Assembly: GCF_008014775.2 (NCBI RefSeq)
Contig: NZ_CP144914.1
Location: 1,240,001-1,304,000, forward strand
Length of the DNA: 64,000 nt
Reading direction: 5' to 3'
Source of the DNA: Alkalicoccus halolimnae
GTDB taxonomy: Bacteria > Bacillota > Bacilli > Bacillales > Salisediminibacteriaceae
Shown: positions 26,428 to 34,438 of the stretch, piece after piece
Numbering within the stretch: the first letter of the stretch is position 1
Layout of the letters: every line of letters starts with the position of its first letter
Notes under the pieces: model-generated
What the model was told of the DNA's origin: nothing
Seen by the model: the letters and a program-made list of their open reading frames with translations, nothing else
The model's database searches: none
Made by a program: the position numbers and the translations under genes

Positions 26428-26928
26428 ATGGCAAAAGCAGATAATAAGCCAAATGAAGAACAGGAACCAACAGAACAGCCGGAATCCAAGAGCGAGTTTA
26501 CTTTCGATAAAAACTACGTGCTTGCGGGTTCAGCAATCGGCGCAGGAATCGGTTACCTCTCCAGCAGTCGAAACCGAACTGCTTCCGGAGGAGTACTGAA
26601 AAAAGTTCTTCAGTCAGAAGCTGCCAGATCACTCAGCTTTCAAATTGGGAGAACTGTACAGGATATTGTGCTGGATCAGGTTCGTTCCAATCTTCAGGAA
26701 CAGGTCACATCCTATCTTGAACCCAAACAGATTGGTTCCGTAGTCTCTAAAAAACTAATCGATGCAGGTAAAGAAAAGTTTTCTTCGGGAAGCAAAGAAT
26801 CGAAAGAAACTTCTTCAGCTGGCAGTGATGAACTGGAGAAAGTTAAAAAAGAAAATGAAGAGTTAAAGGAAAGACTCGAAAAAATGGAAAATATGCTCAA
26901 CAAACTATCTGATTCATCATCTAATTAA
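26428..26928 (+). CDS. Gas vesicle accessory protein (GvpT/GvpP-like)
   Basis: Starts at ATG 26428 after TAGGAGG (166 residues). It has an acidic start, a short glycine-rich hydrophobic stretch (VLAGSAIGAGIGYLSS, about residues 29-44), an amphipathic middle with QIGRTVQDIVLDQVRSNLQE and a C-terminal coiled coil (LEKVKKENEELKERLEKMEN). Similar accessory proteins occur in the Bacillus megaterium cluster (GvpP, GvpT). Position as first gene supports the gas vesicle assignment. Which of the two names is right cannot be settled by eye. Confidence 0.65.
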   Translation: MAKADNKPNEEQEPTEQPESKSEFTFDKNYVLAGSAIGAGIGYLSSSRNRTASGGVLKKVLQSEAARSLSFQIGRTVQDIVLDQVRSNLQEQVTSYLEPKQIGSVVSKKLIDAGKEKFSSGSKESKETSSAGSDELEKVKKENEELKERLEKMENMLNKLSDSSSN

Positions 26929-26945
26929 GAGGAGGAGTAATATTT

Positions 26946-27689
26946 ATGGCTAAAAACAAAAAGAAAACAGAAGATACATCCCAGGAACAGGAGCAGCAGG
27001 AGCAGCAGGAACAACAGGAGCAGAGTGAAAGCAAGGAAAGCAATTCTAAACAGCCCGGCACAATTAAATCTACAATAACCGGTGCTGTAATAGGCGGAGC
27101 CGCCGGATACTATTTCAGCCCTAAAAACAGAGATAAGTTAATGGAAAAGATTGAAGGTATTAACAAAGAAAGCATGTCAGAGATGTGGAAAGAAAAGAGC
27201 GCCTCACTGGCTGGGAAACTAAAAGAAAAAGCAGCAGAAACAGGTTCTTCCTTAAAAGATTCTGCTAAAAGTTCCATGAAAAATCTATTAACTAAAGAAT
27301 CCGGAAAAGAAGAGGACGAGGAAGACGAGGAAGATGAGGAAGAAGAGCAGGAAGAGGAAGAAGAACAGGACGAAGAAGAAGAATCCAGCGAACTTGAAGA
27401 GGAAAATAAGCAGCTTAAAAACAGAATTGATGAGCTGGAAGAAAAAATGGAAAAATTCATGAGTCAGAATAACGAAGAAGAAGAAGAAGAAGAAGAAGAA
27501 GAAGAGGACGAAGAGGAAGAGGATGAGGAAGACCAGAATGAAGAGGAAGATGAGGAAGGAGGCGAGGACGAGGAGGAAGAAGACAGCCAGTCCCCGGAAG
27601 ATGAGGACGAGGAGGAAGAAGAGTACTCAGGTCAGGAAACGGAAGTTGAAGGGAAAGGCAGCAAAAAGAGTTCTTCTAAAAAGAAATAG
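26946..27689 (+). CDS. Hyperacidic YtxH-like gas vesicle protein (GvpP/GvpT-like)
   Basis: A 247-residue protein. A Gln/Glu-rich head (QEQQEQQEQQEQ) leads to a YtxH-like segment (ITGAVIGGAAGYYFSPKNRDKL, split here at residues about 42-61) and a lysine-rich helix. Then come two long tracts that are almost only Glu and Asp (about residues 120-145 and 176-222), separated by a short coiled coil (LEEENKQLKNRIDELEEKME), and a basic tail (GSKKSSSKKK). The acidic tracts are coded by GAA/GAG/GAC repeats. The function is unknown; it may shield vesicle surfaces or bind cations in high salt. Confidence 0.7.
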   Translation: MAKNKKKTEDTSQEQEQQEQQEQQEQSESKESNSKQPGTIKSTITGAVIGGAAGYYFSPKNRDKLMEKIEGINKESMSEMWKEKSASLAGKLKEKAAETGSSLKDSAKSSMKNLLTKESGKEEDEEDEEDEEEEQEEEEEQDEEEESSELEEENKQLKNRIDELEEKMEKFMSQNNEEEEEEEEEEEDEEEEDEEDQNEEEDEEGGEDEEEEDSQSPEDEDEEEEEYSGQETEVEGKGSKKSSSKKK

Positions 27690-27717
27690 CCTCAGCTAAA
27701 GTAAAGGAGTCGACAAT

Positions 27718-28107
27718 ATGACAGGAATAAAAAAAGAGAAAGACGTTATTCTGCAGCTTTTGATTGAAACAGTTAATGAATATGACGACTACGACGTTCC
27801 AATTACGCTGAACGTTAATGGTGCGATCGTAAGCGGCACTTTACTTTCAGCAGAAGCCTATTTCAAAGAAGCGCTTGAAATGTTTGACGACGATACAGAA
27901 GCTGACAACCATATATATGAAAAGTTGGAAAAAGCTACTGAACAGCTTACTTCGGGTGAAGAACCTGAAATAAACTACATTCATCTCAAAGACGCGAAAA
28001 TGTTTGATGCTTCCGGTTCTGCCGTGCCATCTAAAGGCTCGGTAATGTGGCGGGGGAAACTGAAAGAAGTGGATGGATTTTTTGTCGGGAAACTGAAGGA
28101 ATCCTAA
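27718..28107 (+). CDS. gvpU: Gas vesicle accessory protein GvpU
   Basis: A 129-residue protein with ITLNVNGAIVSGTLLSAEAYF near the N terminus and VDGFFVGKL at the end, as in GvpU of B. megaterium, where it ends the cluster. GvpU is not essential for vesicle formation and has been linked to vesicle clustering. AAAGGAG precedes the ATG. Here the gene lies upstream of gvpA, unlike in B. megaterium. Confidence 0.75.
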   Translation: MTGIKKEKDVILQLLIETVNEYDDYDVPITLNVNGAIVSGTLLSAEAYFKEALEMFDDDTEADNHIYEKLEKATEQLTSGEEPEINYIHLKDAKMFDASGSAVPSKGSVMWRGKLKEVDGFFVGKLKES

Positions 28108-28126
28108 TTTTAAAGGAGGTGTAGCC

Positions 28127-28576
28127 ATGGCAGATGAGGCCTCCACGGGAAAAAAAGTGAAAAAGAAGTATAATGAAACAAAAGAGGCAGTAAAAGATGA
28201 AGCTGTGGATCAGGCGAAAGAATTTGCTGATGATCATCCCAAGGCTAAAAGCGCAGCAGCAGCCACAGGCATTGGTAAAAAGTTCTATGACACGTTTGAA
28301 CAGGCCAGGGAGGCTAAGGATGATATAAAGGAAAGTTTCGAAGAGGTCGGCGATAAACTTGGTGAAACAAAAGAAAAGTTTAAAGACCGTGCTGAAGATG
28401 CAAAAGATGAACTTGAAAATCAGATGGATAATGCCAAAGAAGAGATTAAGGACAACGCGTTCACACGCGATAAAGACGATGACGACGGTATTAAATCCGC
28501 GGCTGATATTAAAGGATACTCTGGCGTAAAGGGGGCCAGCAGTATCAAGGGCGCGTCTTATATTAAAAAACCCTAA
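28127..28576 (+). CDS. gvpQ: Gas vesicle protein GvpQ
   Basis: A 149-residue, very charged, helical protein resembling LEA/hydrophilin sequences (KEAVKDEAVDQAKEFADDHP, KFKDRAEDAKDELENQMDN). The C terminus carries short repeats IKSAADIKG, YSGVKGASS and IKGASYIKK. It matches GvpQ, which lies next to gvpB in B. megaterium, and directly precedes gvpA here. The exact role is unknown. AAAGGAGGTG is its ribosome binding site. Confidence 0.75.
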   Translation: MADEASTGKKVKKKYNETKEAVKDEAVDQAKEFADDHPKAKSAAAATGIGKKFYDTFEQAREAKDDIKESFEEVGDKLGETKEKFKDRAEDAKDELENQMDNAKEEIKDNAFTRDKDDDDGIKSAADIKGYSGVKGASSIKGASYIKKP

Positions 28577-28600
28577 AAATTCAGAAGGAGAGATGTAAAG

Positions 28601-28864
28601 ATGGGTATTCAGAAAAGTACAGATTCTTCAAGTCTTGCAGAAGTTATTGACCGTATTCTTGATAAAGGGATTGTAATCGACATTTACGCCCGTATTTCAC
28701 TGGTAGGTATCGAATTAATTACCATTGAAGCACGAATAGTTATTGCAAGTGTTGATACATGGCTTCGATATGCGGAAGCAGTTGGACTGCTCCGTGATGA
28801 AGTACAGGGTGAGATCGATGAAGATCTGTCGGAAGGCAGCAGAGAGCAGTTAAATTTCGCATAA
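28601..28864 (+). CDS. gvpA: Major gas vesicle structural protein GvpA
   Basis: Eighty-seven residues with the conserved shell-protein core: [20 protein letters not shown], then [20 protein letters not shown] and [13 protein letters not shown]. GvpA polymerises into the ribs of the hollow gas-filled cylinder. It is the only true GvpA here; B. megaterium has both gvpA and gvpB. The family's other two members in this cluster, GvpS and GvpJ, are minor proteins. A hairpin with a U tract follows directly and may reduce transcription of later genes so that GvpA is made in excess. Confidence 0.93.
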   Translation: MGIQKSTDSSSLAEVIDRILDKGIVIDIYARISLVGIELITIEARIVIASVDTWLRYAEAVGLLRDEVQGEIDEDLSEGSREQLNFA

Positions 28865-28893
28865 AGTATAATAAAACTGCTTTAAGATGAAGA

Positions 28894-28965
28894 AAGGCAG
28901 CCTAGCCGGCAGCTCTCCTACAGTCAATTTGGCGGCAGGAGAGGGCCGGCTGTGCCTTTTTATAA
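28894..28965 (+). terminator. Attenuator-like hairpin between gvpA and gvpR
   Basis: GGCAGCcTAGCCGGC...CTCTCCT pairs with AGGAGAG..GCCGGCTGTGCC, followed by four T. It lies inside the operon after the structural gene, so partial termination is the likely function. Confidence 0.7.
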
Positions 28966-29011
28966 GCAGTAATGATTGTCGTTTAAACTTTTAATTAAAG
29001 GTGGGATTTTG

Positions 29012-29290
29012 GTGAAAACAGAAGAGATTATTTCTACGACTAAAGATTATTTCCGGGAGTACTTAGCTCCTGTCCATCGTATTACCGCCATAACAAGCCG
29101 GGGAAAGAACTGGGAAGTAGGCGTTGAGGTAATAGAAGAAAAAGAATATATGAAACGCTACGGCCGTGACCAGCTCATAGGTACGTATTTAGTGAGACTT
29201 GATGAAGATTTGGAAGTTACTTCCTTTGAGCGGACCTCTCTGCGTAAAAGAACTTCTACTTCTATTCATGGCGAAGAAGAGGCGGAATAA
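29012..29290 (+). CDS. gvpR: Gas vesicle protein GvpR (GvpO family)
   Basis: GTG 29012 follows AAAGGTGGG and gives 92 residues. The sequence VHRITAITSRGKNWEVGVEV and IGTYLVRLDEDLEVTSFERT fits the GvpO/GvpR family, needed for normal vesicle formation in halophilic archaea and present in Bacillus clusters. It begins after the attenuator hairpin and ends two bases before gvpN. A longer in-frame start at 28976 lacks a ribosome binding site. Confidence 0.85.
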   Translation: MKTEEIISTTKDYFREYLAPVHRITAITSRGKNWEVGVEVIEEKEYMKRYGRDQLIGTYLVRLDEDLEVTSFERTSLRKRTSTSIHGEEEAE

Positions 29291-29292
29291 TC

Positions 29293-30318
29293 ATGAGTGC
29301 TCAGAAGCAGGTACAGTCAAGAAGAACAGCCGCCTCCAGCCGAAATGAGTCTATTAATAAAAAGCGTCAGCAAAAGTCAGCTCCCGCTAATAAAAGTCAG
29401 CAGAGCGCGAAGCCAGCACCTAAAAAAGAAGCTGCACAACAGGCTCAAAAGAACTATGTAGAAACAGAAGAAACGAACAATCTTATTAAAAGAGCAGTCC
29501 GCTGCCTGACGAGCGGTTATCCTATTCACTTAACAGGCAGATCAGGAGCTGGTAAAACCGCTCTTGCATTGGAAATCGCAGCACAAAAAGGCCGCCCGCT
29601 TACGGTATTAACAGGTAACCACGAAATGACAAATGAAGATCTTCTTGGTGGAATTACTGGTGTAACCAGTACGAAACTCGTTGATAACTATATCAGGCAG
29701 GTATATAAAAAAGAAGTTAATATTAAAGAAAACTGGACGCCGGGAAGACTCGTAGAAGCAGCGGAAAAAGGACATACGCTGATTTATGACGAATTTTCAA
29801 GATCCCGTCCCGAGACTAACAACCTGTTTTTATCTATTCTGGAAGAAAGAGTCATACCACTTTATGGAACTAAACAAAAAAAGTCGTACGTCCCGGTTCA
29901 TCCGGAATTTAATATTATTTTCACTTCCAACCCAATTGAATATGCAGGCGTATTTGAAAAACAGGATGCACTCATGGACCGTTTAATTACGCTGGAAGTG
30001 GCTTTCACACAAAAGACTACGGAAATGATTATTCAGCATAAAGCGGAAGTGAAGCAGAAAGATGCTAAATTCGTCTGGGGAGTTTTAAAAAATCTTCAGG
30101 AAGAAGTGAAAGAAGCTCAAGGACTTTTAAGTATCCGGTCCGGATTGATGATTGCAACAATTGCTAAACAGGCTGATGTCGCCATGGAAAAAGGGAACGA
30201 AGAATTTACGCAGATCTGCCAGGATGTATTAAGTGGTGAAGTCGTCCGGTTCGAAGGGACAGATACTTTTCAAAAAGCTTCAAGTCTTGTGAAACGGGCA
30301 GTAGAAAATGCGAAGTAG
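29293..30318 (+). CDS. gvpN: Gas vesicle AAA+ ATPase GvpN
   Basis: A 341-residue MoxR-type AAA+ ATPase. The P-loop is GRSGAGKT (residues 82-89); Walker B is LIYDEFSRSRPETNN (about residues 163-177). A Lys/Gln/Ala-rich, probably disordered N-terminal tail of about 55 residues precedes the ATPase domain and is longer than in many GvpN. GvpN is thought to help enlarge vesicles from bicones to cylinders. Confidence 0.92.
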   Translation: MSAQKQVQSRRTAASSRNESINKKRQQKSAPANKSQQSAKPAPKKEAAQQAQKNYVETEETNNLIKRAVRCLTSGYPIHLTGRSGAGKTALALEIAAQKGRPLTVLTGNHEMTNEDLLGGITGVTSTKLVDNYIRQVYKKEVNIKENWTPGRLVEAAEKGHTLIYDEFSRSRPETNNLFLSILEERVIPLYGTKQKKSYVPVHPEFNIIFTSNPIEYAGVFEKQDALMDRLITLEVAFTQKTTEMIIQHKAEVKQKDAKFVWGVLKNLQEEVKEAQGLLSIRSGLMIATIAKQADVAMEKGNEEFTQICQDVLSGEVVRFEGTDTFQKASSLVKRAVENAK

Positions 30319-30345
30319 TTAATTATGATAGAGGGGGACCCGAAG

Positions 30346-31092
30346 ATGGGTTATTATTTATTTGCAGTTATTCCGGAACCGGTGGAGAAAAAATTCTCTC
30401 CGGCAAGTTTGGGCGGAGCGAAGCGGGAAGTTATTTCGCTTCCTTACCGGGACATGGCTGCAGTGGTGGCCAAAACTCCGGTACAGATTTATGAGCCTAA
30501 CAGAAAGAATGCGCGGGCTCACCAGAATGCAGTGAGTGATGTTATGAAAGATCATACCATTATTCCAGTGAGTTTCGGAAATGTCGTTGAAGGAAAGAAA
30601 GATGTGGAAGTATTTATGGAACATCTTTACCCTAACTTCGAGAAAATATTTCCTAAAATTGAGAATAAGATTGAAGTAGGACTCAAACTTGTCGGTAAAA
30701 AAGAATGGATGCAGAAGCAGGCTCATAACAATCCGAAATTAAAGCAGATGAAAACAAACATCGAAACAAAATCTAAAGCAGCCGGCTATTATGATCGTAT
30801 GGCCCTCGGTGAAGCGAGCAAAAAATTTATCGGCTCCATTCATGAAGAATTTGAGAAAGAAATTTTCCACCCGCTTACCAAAATAGCCGACTCTGCTAAG
30901 TCCAATGAAGTTATTAACGAGCGGATGCTTCTGAACGCAGCGTTCCTTATAGATAAGGATAAAGAGGAAATTTTTGATAAAAAAGTCAATGAGTTGTATG
31001 CTAAATGGAACGATAAAATAGATTTTTCCTACACCGGTCCATGGCCTGCATATAATTTTATCGATTTAAAGGTGAAAGCAGGTGCAACATGA
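30346..31092 (+). CDS. gvpF: Gas vesicle protein GvpF
   Basis: Starts at ATG 30346 after GAGGGGG (248 residues). GYYLFAVIPEP at the start, HTIIPVSFGNVVEG and YTGPWPAYNFIDLK at the end are hallmarks of the GvpF/GvpL family. GvpF binds GvpA and is thought to prevent its misassembly. A related gene, gvpL, lies two genes downstream. It overlaps gvpG by 4 bases. Confidence 0.9.
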   Translation: MGYYLFAVIPEPVEKKFSPASLGGAKREVISLPYRDMAAVVAKTPVQIYEPNRKNARAHQNAVSDVMKDHTIIPVSFGNVVEGKKDVEVFMEHLYPNFEKIFPKIENKIEVGLKLVGKKEWMQKQAHNNPKLKQMKTNIETKSKAAGYYDRMALGEASKKFIGSIHEEFEKEIFHPLTKIADSAKSNEVINERMLLNAAFLIDKDKEEIFDKKVNELYAKWNDKIDFSYTGPWPAYNFIDLKVKAGAT

Positions 31093-31334
31093 TACTAAAA
31101 CTCTTCACATGGCCGTTCGACACAATACGCTTTGTTGGGGAGAAAGTAAAAGAAGAAGTAGATAAAGAACTCTATGATCTCGAAACGATCCAGAAAAAAC
31201 TGGCGAGACTGCAGATGATGCTGGAACTGGAAGAGATTTCCGAAGAACTTTATGAAAGAGAAGAAGAAGTGCTCCTGGAAAGATACCGCATAGCGAAACA
31301 AATGGAGCAGGATGAACAGGAGCAGCAGGAGTAA
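31089..31334 (+). CDS. gvpG: Gas vesicle protein GvpG
   Basis: Eighty-one residues: a short hydrophobic start (LFTWPFDTIRFVGEKV) followed by an acidic helical part (LYDLETIQKKLARLQMMLEL and EREEEVLLERYRIAKQM), the GvpG pattern. It is an essential minor protein in B. megaterium and haloarchaea. It is coupled to gvpF through an ATGA overlap. Confidence 0.88.
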   Translation: MILKLFTWPFDTIRFVGEKVKEEVDKELYDLETIQKKLARLQMMLELEEISEELYEREEEVLLERYRIAKQMEQDEQEQQE

Positions 31335-31349
31335 GAGGGGGTAGTATTC

Positions 31350-32174
31350 ATGGGAGAGTATTATTATGTTTATGGTTTTATGCCGGCACTTTCAGAAAAA
31401 GAACGGCCAAAACTAAAAGGAATGGACGGCAGTTCACCGGTCATGTTTCATCAATATGAAGATATAAGTGCTGCTTACAGTCCGGTTTCATCTGACGTTT
31501 TTTCAGAAGAGCAGCTCCAGAAAAACGTAGAGGATATGGAATGGTTAAAAGATCATGCTTTCCATCATCATCAAGTAATGAACGAACTCCAGTCTCACGC
31601 TGTCATAATACCGCTTTCATTCGGCACTGTTTATGAGTCGATAGAAAATTTGGAAGCAGCACTAGCAGCGTATTCGGAAGAGATGAAACATCTATTTAAT
31701 GAATTAAAAGGAAAAGAAGAATGGAGCGTAAAAGTTTACGTAAAACGTTCTTTATTTGATGATGATTTTTCGAAAAATGAAGAGGAAATCAAGCAGCGGA
31801 AAGAAGAAATAGCACAGATGTCAAAAGGAAAGCAGTTTTTCGCTTTGAAAAAGCTTGATGCCTGGCTGAAAGAGAGAGCTGACGAAGAAATTGACCGATT
31901 ATGCAGAGAATTGCATGAAGACCTTGTGAAGCTTACTTCGGATTTTCTGAAAAAGAAGGTATGGGATCAAAAAATCAGCGGCCGGGAAGAAGAAATGGTC
32001 TCCAACGCGGTTTACCTTTTTAAAGACAGCGAAGCAGTGAACCAGGGAATTCAAAAAGTGAAAGAATTTCAGGAGAATGCAGAAAAAAATTATAACGGTC
32101 TGCTCGTGGAAGCTACCGGTCCATGGCCATCCTATCATTTTGCAAAACTGCAGGAGCCTGAACAGAAGCAGTAA
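31350..32174 (+). CDS. gvpL: Gas vesicle protein GvpL
   Basis: A 274-residue GvpF/GvpL family protein. YYYVYGFMPA at the start, HAVIIPLSFGTVYESIENLE in the middle and VEATGPWPSYHFAKLQ at the C terminus parallel GvpF. In haloarchaea GvpL contacts several accessory proteins. GAGGGGG precedes the ATG, 15 bases after gvpG. Confidence 0.9.
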   Translation: MGEYYYVYGFMPALSEKERPKLKGMDGSSPVMFHQYEDISAAYSPVSSDVFSEEQLQKNVEDMEWLKDHAFHHHQVMNELQSHAVIIPLSFGTVYESIENLEAALAAYSEEMKHLFNELKGKEEWSVKVYVKRSLFDDDFSKNEEEIKQRKEEIAQMSKGKQFFALKKLDAWLKERADEEIDRLCRELHEDLVKLTSDFLKKKVWDQKISGREEEMVSNAVYLFKDSEAVNQGIQKVKEFQENAEKNYNGLLVEATGPWPSYHFAKLQEPEQKQ

Positions 32175-32186
32175 GGAGGAACATGC

Positions 32187-32441
32187 ATGGCGCGTGAACT
32201 AAATAAGAATGATGATGTGGCCCTCCTCGACGTCCTGGATGCAGTGCTGGAAAAAGGTGTTGTTTTAAAAGGGGACATTATGATTTCCATCGCAGGCATT
32301 GATCTTGTTTACCTGGATCTGCGAATTTTACTCACTTCTGTAGAGACACTTATCCGCAGTACGGAAGAAGGAATGCTGGAGAGGGAAGCACTTGATAAGG
32401 AAAATGCAGAACTGCAGGCTGAAAAAGGAGGAGAAGATTAA
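32187..32441 (+). CDS. gvpS: Gas vesicle protein GvpS (GvpA-related)
   Basis: Eighty-four residues with a GvpA-type core, VALLDVLDAVLEKGVVLKGD and ISIAGIDLVYLDLRILLTSVE, then a charged C-terminal tail instead of the GvpA end. Minor relatives of GvpA such as GvpS may help nucleate or shape vesicles. AAGGAGG precedes the ATG. Its last base overlaps the gvpK start. Confidence 0.88.
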   Translation: MARELNKNDDVALLDVLDAVLEKGVVLKGDIMISIAGIDLVYLDLRILLTSVETLIRSTEEGMLEREALDKENAELQAEKGGED

Positions 32442-32737
32442 TGGATAAAGCACCTCAGCTGCTGAACAGCAGCCCAGGAAAAGTTTCACTTGATCCCGAA
32501 AAGGCACAGGAAGGACTGGCTCAGCTTGTTCTGACCGTTATTGAACTCTTAAGAGAACTGGTGGAAAGACAAGCGATGCGCAGGGTTGAAAACGGCTCCC
32601 TGACAGATGAAGAAACAGAAAGGCTTGGAGAAGCATTATTTAATCTCCAGGAAAAGATGGACGAAATGAAAGAGTATTTTAATTTGACTGATGAAGATTT
32701 GAATATTGATTTAGGTCCACTTGGTAATTTGTTATAA
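32441..32737 (+). CDS. gvpK: Gas vesicle protein GvpK
   Basis: Ninety-eight residues. KVSLDPEKAQEGLAQLVLTV followed by IELLRELVERQAMRRVENGS and LTDEETERLGEALFNLQEKM is the GvpK signature. GvpK is required for vesicle formation. It shares one base with the gvpS stop codon, so the two are translationally coupled. Confidence 0.9.
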   Translation: MDKAPQLLNSSPGKVSLDPEKAQEGLAQLVLTVIELLRELVERQAMRRVENGSLTDEETERLGEALFNLQEKMDEMKEYFNLTDEDLNIDLGPLGNLL

Positions 32738-32755
32738 AATAAGGGAGGTCTTTTG

Positions 32756-33079
32756 ATGTCCGATCACGATGCGGTTAAACATCCGGTATCATCAAACAGT
32801 CTGGTTGATGTATTAGAAACGATATTGGATAAAGGTGTAGTTATAGCAGGAGATATTTCCATCAGCCTTGCTGATGTGGAATTGATTACAATTCGTATTA
32901 GACTTCTAATTGCTTCTGTTGACAAAGCGAAAGAAATTGGAATGGACTGGTGGGAAACAGATCCTTACTATTCCTCCAAAGGAATTGAGCTTCAGCGGGA
33001 AAATAATCAGCTGCAGGAACAAATACAACAGCTGGAAGAAAGATTGACAGAAACAGAAGAAAGAAATAAAAAATCTTAA
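32756..33079 (+). CDS. gvpJ: Gas vesicle protein GvpJ (GvpA-related)
   Basis: ATG 32756 after GGGAGG gives 107 residues. The GvpA-like core (SLVDVLETILDKGVVIAGDI, then ISLADVELITIRIRLLIASV) is followed by a WWETDPYYSS stretch and a C-terminal coiled coil (ENNQLQEQIQQLEERLTETE). GvpJ is a minor protein thought to shape vesicle tips. It is the last gene of the cluster; a terminator follows at once. Confidence 0.9.
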   Translation: MSDHDAVKHPVSSNSLVDVLETILDKGVVIAGDISISLADVELITIRIRLLIASVDKAKEIGMDWWETDPYYSSKGIELQRENNQLQEQIQQLEERLTETEERNKKS

Positions 33080-33084
33080 TTTGG

Positions 33085-33124
33085 TTAAATCCTTTCTGCT
33101 AAAAATCAGAAAGGATTTTTTCTT
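33085..33124 (+). terminator. Terminator of the gas vesicle cluster
   Basis: AAATCCTTTCTG and CAGAAAGGATTT form a 12-pair stem followed by six T. Confidence 0.88.
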
Positions 33125-33406
33125 TGTTAAATTATTTTAAGATAATTCAGATAAAAGAATTGCTGTAGAAACTGAGTATTCCTGCTTAGGCACGAAGTGG
33201 CAAGGAAAATTGCTGACTTTTAAGCATACTTGATACATACATAATGATTCAAATTATTCCATGATTTTATAAAATATTGAAAATTGTAATTGATTATTCC
33301 TGAATAGTGTAGTACTTTGATTTTAGGTCATTATTTTTAGAAAATTATAAATTTCTTTACATATTTAATAGAAACATAATCACATGTCGACAATCAGGGG
33401 GCAGAC
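33125..33406. other. Gene-free interval before the app-type operon
   Basis: AT-rich with no gene. It should contain the promoter for the oligopeptide transport operon; several -10-like TATAAA/TATTAA sequences are present and I cannot choose one. Confidence 0.45.
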
Positions 33407-34438
33407 ATGAATAAAAAAGTATTGGAAGTCAACAATTTACAGACACACTTTTTTACTGACAGTGGTGAAATTCCTGCGGTAGATGATATTAGTTTTTTTA
33501 TTGAGGAAGGAGAAGTTCTGGGAGTTGTTGGAGAATCGGGGTGCGGGAAAAGTGTAACTTCTTTATCAATAATGGGCCTTGTACCTAAACCGCCTGGGGA
33601 AATCGTAGGGGGAGAAGTACTTTTCCGGCAGCACGGGGACAAAGAACCACAGAATCTGGTCAAGCTTTCCCAAAAACAGATGCGAAAAATACGTGGAAAT
33701 CAAATATCGATGATCTTTCAGGAACCAATGACTTCTCTTGATCCACTGTTTAAAATAGGATTTCAAATTACCGAGGGTCTTCGCAGACACAGAAAGATGT
33801 CGAAGAAAGAAGCAGCCAGAAAAGCAGTGGAACTTCTCGAACTAGTGGGAATTCCAAGACCGGATGCTGTTGCAGACGAATATCCCCACCAGCTTTCAGG
33901 AGGTATGCGTCAGCGCGTGATGATCGCAATTGCGATGTCAGGAGATCCGGAAGTACTCATTGCTGACGAGCCCACAACGGCGTTGGATGTAACGATTCAA
34001 GCGCAGATTCTTGAATTAATGAAACGGCTTAATGACGAGCAGGGCACAGCTATTCTGCTCGTTACTCATGATCTCGGTGTCGTTGCCGAAATATGTCACA
34101 GGGTTGTCGTTATGTATGCTGGGAAAGTAGTGGAACAGGGAGACGTAAGAACCATTTTAAAAGACCCGAAACACCCCTATACTCAAGGGCTTATACGATC
34201 GCTGCCGAAGCTCTCGAACCGCGATAAACGGCTCTATTCAATTCCGGGGAATGTTCCTAAACCCGGATCCATAAGGACAGGCTGCCGTTTTGCAGCCAGG
34301 TGTCCGCACGTATTTGATAGGTGTGTCAAAGAAGATCCAGAGCTATTAAATCTTAAAGAAGGGCATTTATGCAGATGCTTCCTTTACGATGAGAATGGAG
34401 GCGTAGCGGATGACAGTAAAGCCACTGCTGAAAGTTAA
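33407..34438 (+). CDS. appD: Oligopeptide ABC transporter ATP-binding protein AppD type
   Basis: A 343-residue ABC ATPase with Walker A GESGCGKS (residues 42-49), Q-loop in IFQEPMTSLDP, signature LSGGMRQRV (about residue 163), Walker B VLIADEPTTALD and the C-terminal oligo_HPY region (KHPYTQGLIRSLP, then CRFAARCPHVFDRC). It powers peptide import together with the next four genes. The gene order D-F-A-B-C equals B. subtilis appDFABC, used for the name. It overlaps appF by 29 bases. Confidence 0.88.
   Translation: MNKKVLEVNNLQTHFFTDSGEIPAVDDISFFIEEGEVLGVVGESGCGKSVTSLSIMGLVPKPPGEIVGGEVLFRQHGDKEPQNLVKLSQKQMRKIRGNQISMIFQEPMTSLDPLFKIGFQITEGLRRHRKMSKKEAARKAVELLELVGIPRPDAVADEYPHQLSGGMRQRVMIAIAMSGDPEVLIADEPTTALDVTIQAQILELMKRLNDEQGTAILLVTHDLGVVAEICHRVVVMYAGKVVEQGDVRTILKDPKHPYTQGLIRSLPKLSNRDKRLYSIPGNVPKPGSIRTGCRFAARCPHVFDRCVKEDPELLNLKEGHLCRCFLYDENGGVADDSKATAES

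Noticed and set aside
27110..27460. Minus-strand serine-rich open frame
   Set aside because: It is the reverse reading of the GAA/GAG tracts of the hyperacidic protein; polyserine is an artefact.
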